NCBI GenBank assembly: GCA_021641325.1
Contig: JAJXPD010000069.1
Span: forward strand, 1 to 9,367
Direction: 5' to 3'
DNA length: 9,367 nucleotides
Source of the DNA: Opitutales bacterium
GTDB taxonomy: Bacteria; Verrucomicrobiota; Verrucomicrobiia; Opitutales; Intestinicryptomonadaceae
Under the pieces are notes generated by a model, which did not search any database, was not told the DNA's origin, and saw only the letters and a list, made by a program, of their open reading frames with translations. Positions 6,467 through 9,367 of the stretch are shown here, piece after piece; within the stretch, counting starts at the first letter, position 1, and every line of letters starts with the position of its first letter. A program made the position numbers and the translations under genes.

Positions 6467-7510
6467 TTAGTTGCCTTTTACTGCGTCCCAAAGGGCGTTG
6501 AATTTGGCGTTGTCCTCGCCCAAGTCGCGGATAAGTTCGCCGCGTTTGTAGAGATCGTCGGGGAGGAACATTCCGGGGTGGTTTTTGTTTTCCTCGGAGA
6601 CGTATTTGCGGGCTTCGGGAATGGGCGCGCTATAACAGGTGAATTCCATGTTCTTGGCGGCGTTCTTGGGGTCGCATAAAAAGTTGATGAACTTGTAGGC
6701 AAGCTCCTTGTTCTTTGCCGTCGCGGGGATAACCCAGTCGTCGCAGCTCATGGAAATGCCTTCCTTCGGGCACATGTAGGTGAGGTTCGGGGCTTCGGCG
6801 AACACTTGGAAGAGGTCGCCGCTGTATCCCTGTACGACGAGAAATTCGCCCGACTGGATTCCGACTTTATACAGCTCGTTGTCGAATTTCGCGAGGTTCT
6901 TTTTCCATTTGAGCAGAACTTCCTTCGCCTTCGCCAGGTCGGCGTCGTTTGTGTCGTTCATGCTTTTGCCGAGGAAGAAGAGGGCGGCGCCGATTGTTTC
7001 GCGGTGGTCGTTGAGCAGCGTCATTTTGCCCGCGAATTTTTCGTTCGAGAACACGTCCCAAGTTTCGGGGAGCGTGCCGCATTTTTCCTTGTTGTAGGCA
7101 ACGCAGGTGAAGCCGAGCATGTATGGCACGCTGTACTCCATCTTTTTGTCCAACGCCAAGTCTGCAAGGTACTTGGGGTTGATATACTTCAAATTGGGAA
7201 GCTTGGAATGGTCGAGCTTTTCGAGCATGTTCTGGTCGAACATAACCTTCGCCATGTAGGTGGTAGGCAGGATTACGTCGTAGCCCGTGCCGCCCGCTTT
7301 GAGTTTCGAATACATAAATTCGTTCGAGTCGAAAATGTCGATGACGACTTTACAGTCGTTCTGCTTTTCGAACTCCCGAACCAAGTCCATGTCTATATAG
7401 TCCGACCACATATAGACGTTGAGCGCAGGCTTTGCGGGCCCGCAGCCCGAGATTAACGCGCACGCGATTGTTGCAATCGCAACCGCAGATGCTGTTATGT
7501 ATTTCTTCAT
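6467..7510 (-). CDS. potD: Spermidine/putrescine ABC transporter substrate-binding lipoprotein
   Basis: PotD captures a polyamine outside the inner membrane and delivers it to the PotB/PotC permease. The 347 residues are almost the same length as E. coli PotD (348). A lipoprotein signal peptide runs 1-22 (MKKY, then a hydrophobic stretch) to the lipobox ISGC, so Cys23 would be lipidated. The mature protein is a type II periplasmic-binding fold: LNVYMWSDYID (30-40), GYDVILPTTYM (76-86), NDHRETIG (167-174), GYSGDLFQV (228-236), DDWVIPATAKN (257-267) and YSAPIPEAR (293-301). Compared with E. coli PotD, pocket residues Trp35, Tyr38, Tyr85, Asp168, Glu171, Asp257 and Tyr293 are kept. The positions of Trp229, Trp255 and Gln327 appear to be Tyr, Ser and Ile. 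Ligand choice (putrescine, spermidine or another cation) is therefore open. It is the last gene of the operon, 64 bases after potC, with AAGGAA touching the start codon and a terminator behind it. Confidence 0.94.
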   Translation of the reverse strand: MKKYITASAVAIATIACALISGCGPAKPALNVYMWSDYIDMDLVREFEKQNDCKVVIDIFDSNEFMYSKLKAGGTGYDVILPTTYMAKVMFDQNMLEKLDHSKLPNLKYINPKYLADLALDKKMEYSVPYMLGFTCVAYNKEKCGTLPETWDVFSNEKFAGKMTLLNDHRETIGAALFFLGKSMNDTNDADLAKAKEVLLKWKKNLAKFDNELYKVGIQSGEFLVVQGYSGDLFQVFAEAPNLTYMCPKEGISMSCDDWVIPATAKNKELAYKFINFLCDPKNAAKNMEFTCYSAPIPEARKYVSEENKNHPGMFLPDDLYKRGELIRDLGEDNAKFNALWDAVKGN

Positions 7511-7574
7511 TTCCTTTTATTTTTTCCTCTATTTGTTCTTTGTTTAGGGGTTAAAAAAGGGTCGAAAAATTGTC
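7511..7574 (-). other. potC-potD spacer
   Basis: The spacer is A/T-rich and contains no hairpin with a T-run, so transcription should continue from potC into potD. On the minus strand it ends AAGGAA directly against the potD ATG, and GAGGA lies about 14 bases upstream of it. Neither purine run sits at the usual 5-9 base distance, so the ribosome binding site is unclear. Confidence 0.4.
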
Positions 7575-8348
7575 CTAAAATGTCTTTTTTGTAAAGAACT
7601 GTCCGAGTATCGCCACCGTGAACGTCAGCGCCATGAACACTACCGACAGCGCGTTGATTATCGCGGGCGCGCCGTGTTTCATCATGCTGTACACCTTGAC
7701 GGGAAGCGTCGTGCTTCCCGGGCCGCCGACGAAAAACGTCACAACGAAGTCGTCCATCGAAAGCGTGAACGCCATCATTGCGCCCGCCGCAATCCCCGGT
7801 CCAAGCAGGGGCATGAGGATTTTCACGAATATTCTGAAATTCCCCGCGCCCAAGTCCTGCGCGGCTTGGATAATGTTGAAGTCGAAATCCTGCAATCTTG
7901 CCAGCACCGTGAACGTAACAAAGCTTACGCAGAACGTTATGTGCGCGAGTATAACCGTGAACATTCCGAGCTGGATTTTCAGGCTCACGAACATCAGCAA
8001 CAGGCTTATGCCCATCAGGACGTCGGGCACAATCAGCGGCGCGTAGACTATCCCGTAGTGGATTGTCTGCATGCGCGAGTTTTTGTATTTGTTGAGCACC
8101 CACGCCGCGCACGTTCCGATTGCCGTGGAAAACAGCGTCGCTATGCAGGCGATTACAAGCGTGTTGAGCGTTGCGTTGATTACCGCCGAGTCCCGAAACA
8201 ACGCCTCGTACCATTTCAGCGAGAAGCCCAGCCATTTGCCGCCGTAGCGCGACGCGTTGAACGACTGCGCCACGAGCATTACAATCGGCAAATACATGAA
8301 CGCCATCACGAACAGCGTGACGAGCAGCGATGTGTAGCGCGTCCTCAT
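7575..8348 (-). CDS. potC: Spermidine/putrescine ABC transporter permease PotC
   Basis: This is one of the two inner-membrane permeases of the polyamine importer. The 257 residues match the usual length (E. coli PotC 264). Hydrophobic segments lie at about 8-29, 58-83, 97-122, 127-150, 178-207 and 229-252, consistent with six membrane spans. The cytoplasmic EAA loop that docks on the ATPase is QAAQDLGAGNFRIFVKILMP (161-180). FTLSMDDFVVTFFVGGPGS (194-212) and LPVKVYSMMKHG (215-226) are characteristic of PotC. The ATG at 8346-8348 overlaps the potB stop as ATGA, and GGGAG lies ten bases upstream. Product level is therefore probably tied to PotB, as expected for a heterodimeric channel. Other frames of this stretch also contain open reading, but only this one gives a recognisable protein. 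Confidence 0.96.
   Translation of the reverse strand: MRTRYTSLLVTLFVMAFMYLPIVMLVAQSFNASRYGGKWLGFSLKWYEALFRDSAVINATLNTLVIACIATLFSTAIGTCAAWVLNKYKNSRMQTIHYGIVYAPLIVPDVLMGISLLLMFVSLKIQLGMFTVILAHITFCVSFVTFTVLARLQDFDFNIIQAAQDLGAGNFRIFVKILMPLLGPGIAAGAMMAFTLSMDDFVVTFFVGGPGSTTLPVKVYSMMKHGAPAIINALSVVFMALTFTVAILGQFFTKKTF
8345..8348 (-). other. ATGA overlap of potB stop and potC start
   Basis: The potB stop TGA (8345-8347) and potC start ATG (8346-8348) share bases. This arrangement normally allows ribosomes finishing potB to restart on potC, keeping the two permease subunits in step. Confidence 0.9.
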
Positions 8349-9262
8349 TTTGTGGAGTCTCCCGCGGAGCGTCTTGTTGAGATAATGCTCTTTATAAGCC
8401 GTTTCTGTTTAACAAGGAACAGTAAGACGGGTATCGTTATGATGATTGAAAGGAACGCCGCCAACGCCGCCGCTTCGGGCAGGTTGCGGTATGCCGACGC
8501 CTTGATGGCTATTTTGTTGCCGAGCATTTCGCCGTCTACGCCGCCTACGAGGTCGGGAATCGCGTATGAGCCGAGCGCGGGAATTAGCACCACGAGAATC
8601 GCCGTGAAAATTCCGCGTTTGATTCCGGGAATGAAAATCTGCCTGAACGCCTTGAACCTCGACGCGCCCAAGTCCCGCGCGGCTTCGAGCAGGGAGAAGT
8701 CGAACTTTTCCGCCGCCGCGTAAATCGGCAGAATCGCGAACGGGAGGCAGGTGTAGACCGTAACGATTATCACAGCCCCCACGTTGTTGAGCAGGAAAAA
8801 GTCTTCGGGGATTATTCCGAGCCAAATCAGCGTGTGGCGCAGGAATCCGTCGGGGTGCAGCAGCACGCGCCACGCGAAGATTCTAATCAGGAAGTTCGTC
8901 CACAGCGGGATAATTATCACCAGCAAAAACCGGTAGCGGTATTTCGGGTTTTGCTGGGCAATCCAGTAGCCGACGGGAATGCCCAAAAACAGGCAGATTG
9001 CCGTCACCGCGCAGCTTACCCAGACCGTCCGCCACAGCACGCCCAGATACGTGTTTTTGAGCACGTTTTCTATTGTCGAAAGCGTCCAGCCCGAATCTAT
9101 GCCGCCCGACGGGTCCGCCGTGCGGAACGCAATCGCGAACACCAGAATCGACGGAATTACGAAAAACAGGCACAACCAAAGGAGGGACGGCGCGGTCAGA
9201 AAGTATTCCGATAGTTTGGAGTTGGCGTTTCTCGCGCCCGTATGCGAAATTCCGTGGCTCAT
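8345..9262 (-). CDS. potB: Spermidine/putrescine ABC transporter permease PotB
   Basis: This is the partner inner-membrane permease of PotC in the polyamine importer. The 305 residues are slightly longer than E. coli PotB (about 275-285), mostly from a polar N-terminal lead of some 20 residues before the first membrane span. Hydrophobic segments lie at about 24-46, 76-101, 112-134, 160-182, 217-236 and 266-284, giving six spans. The EAA loop EAARDLGASRFKAFRQIFIP (193-212) contacts the ATPase. IIPLWTNFLIRIFAWRVLL (117-135) and IPALGSYAIPDLVGG (227-241) are typical of PotB-type permeases. The ATG at 9262 lies ten bases after the potA stop. AGGA is present but only one base from the start, so initiation probably depends on coupling to potA. 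An internal later start would shorten the polar lead but none is supported by a better binding site. Confidence 0.95.
   Translation of the reverse strand: MSHGISHTGARNANSKLSEYFLTAPSLLWLCLFFVIPSILVFAIAFRTADPSGGIDSGWTLSTIENVLKNTYLGVLWRTVWVSCAVTAICLFLGIPVGYWIAQQNPKYRYRFLLVIIIPLWTNFLIRIFAWRVLLHPDGFLRHTLIWLGIIPEDFFLLNNVGAVIIVTVYTCLPFAILPIYAAAEKFDFSLLEAARDLGASRFKAFRQIFIPGIKRGIFTAILVVLIPALGSYAIPDLVGGVDGEMLGNKIAIKASAYRNLPEAAALAAFLSIIITIPVLLFLVKQKRLIKSIISTRRSAGDSTK
8359..8363 (-). promoter_or_regulatory. Ribosome binding site of potC
   Basis: GGGAG on the minus strand sits ten bases before the potC ATG, inside the end of potB. It is the only start in this window with a Shine-Dalgarno-like run at an acceptable distance, and it supports the chosen potC start. 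Confidence 0.5.
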
Positions 9263-9272
9263 TTCCTATAAC

Positions 9273-9367
9273 CTAATGGGGATTTTCCGCGGGGATGGTT
9301 GTTACGTCGTCGCGGTGCCACGCGAGCCAAACTTTGTCGCCCCAGGTGGGTTGTTTGTAGTCGAGAT
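9273..9367 (-). CDS. potA: Spermidine/putrescine ABC transporter ATP-binding protein PotA, last 30 codons only
   Basis: Only the end of the gene is inside the window: a frame open to the right edge that stops with TAG at 9273-9275. The visible residues read LDYKQPTWGDKVWLAWHRDD and then VTTIPAENPH. GDKVWLAWHRDD looks like the closing strands of the C-terminal TOBE domain of PotA-type ATPases, which have a G-D-x-V-x-L-x-W pattern here. The position ten bases before potB, in the standard potABCD order, supports the call. The ATPase core (Walker A and B, signature motif) lies beyond the window and could not be checked. Confidence 0.85.
   Translation of the reverse strand, partial: LDYKQPTWGDKVWLAWHRDDVTTIPAENPH

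Noticed and set aside
7507..8235. 242-codon minus-strand frame overlapping potC and the potC-potD spacer
   Set aside because: It is an alternative frame of potC with a low-complexity, Arg/His/Gly-rich product. PotC itself is unmistakable in the neighbouring frame.
1..9367. Mobile element, phage, CRISPR, defence or toxin-antitoxin system
   Set aside because: Every stretch above about 150 bases is accounted for by conserved metabolic or transport genes. No transposase, integrase, repeat array or terminal inverted repeats were seen.

Overview
All eight genes lie on the minus strand and are read from the right edge of the window to the left. The window looks like housekeeping and metabolic chromosome, not a mobile or defence region. 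It is moderately GC-rich by eye, densely coding, with gaps of 1 to about 140 bases. The long amidophosphoribosyltransferase-like protein closely resembles, from memory, a form typical of Bacteroidota. Together with mostly absent or badly spaced Shine-Dalgarno sites, this suggests Bacteroidota or the PVC group (Verrucomicrobiota, Lentisphaerota and relatives). That placement is inference; no marker gene in the window settles it.

Right block (9367 to about 6417): a polyamine ABC transporter operon in the order potA (only its last 30 codons), potB, potC, potD. PotA is the ATPase, PotB and PotC are the membrane permeases, and PotD is the lipid-anchored substrate-binding protein. The potB stop and potC start overlap in an ATGA. 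The operon closes with a strong rho-independent terminator at 6417-6450.

Intergenic stretch 6325-6466: the potD terminator, then an inverted repeat overlapping a weak promoter candidate just before the next gene.

Left block (6324 to 1): a likely second transcription unit of a 638-residue PurF-like glutamine amidotransferase/phosphoribosyltransferase, malQ (4-alpha-glucanotransferase), ptsI (PTS enzyme I) and the first 343 codons of a GlcD-type FAD-linked oxidase. Gaps are 34, 24 and 1 bases and show no internal terminator, so co-transcription is likely. The genes join nucleotide or amino-nitrogen metabolism, alpha-glucan use, PEP-dependent phosphotransfer and 2-hydroxyacid oxidation. No single pathway requires all four.

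I found no tRNA, rRNA, CRISPR array, insertion sequence, toxin-antitoxin pair or phage gene, and no clear undescribed system. The points most worth following up are the long PurF-like protein, the altered ligand pocket of PotD and the operator-like repeat before purF.
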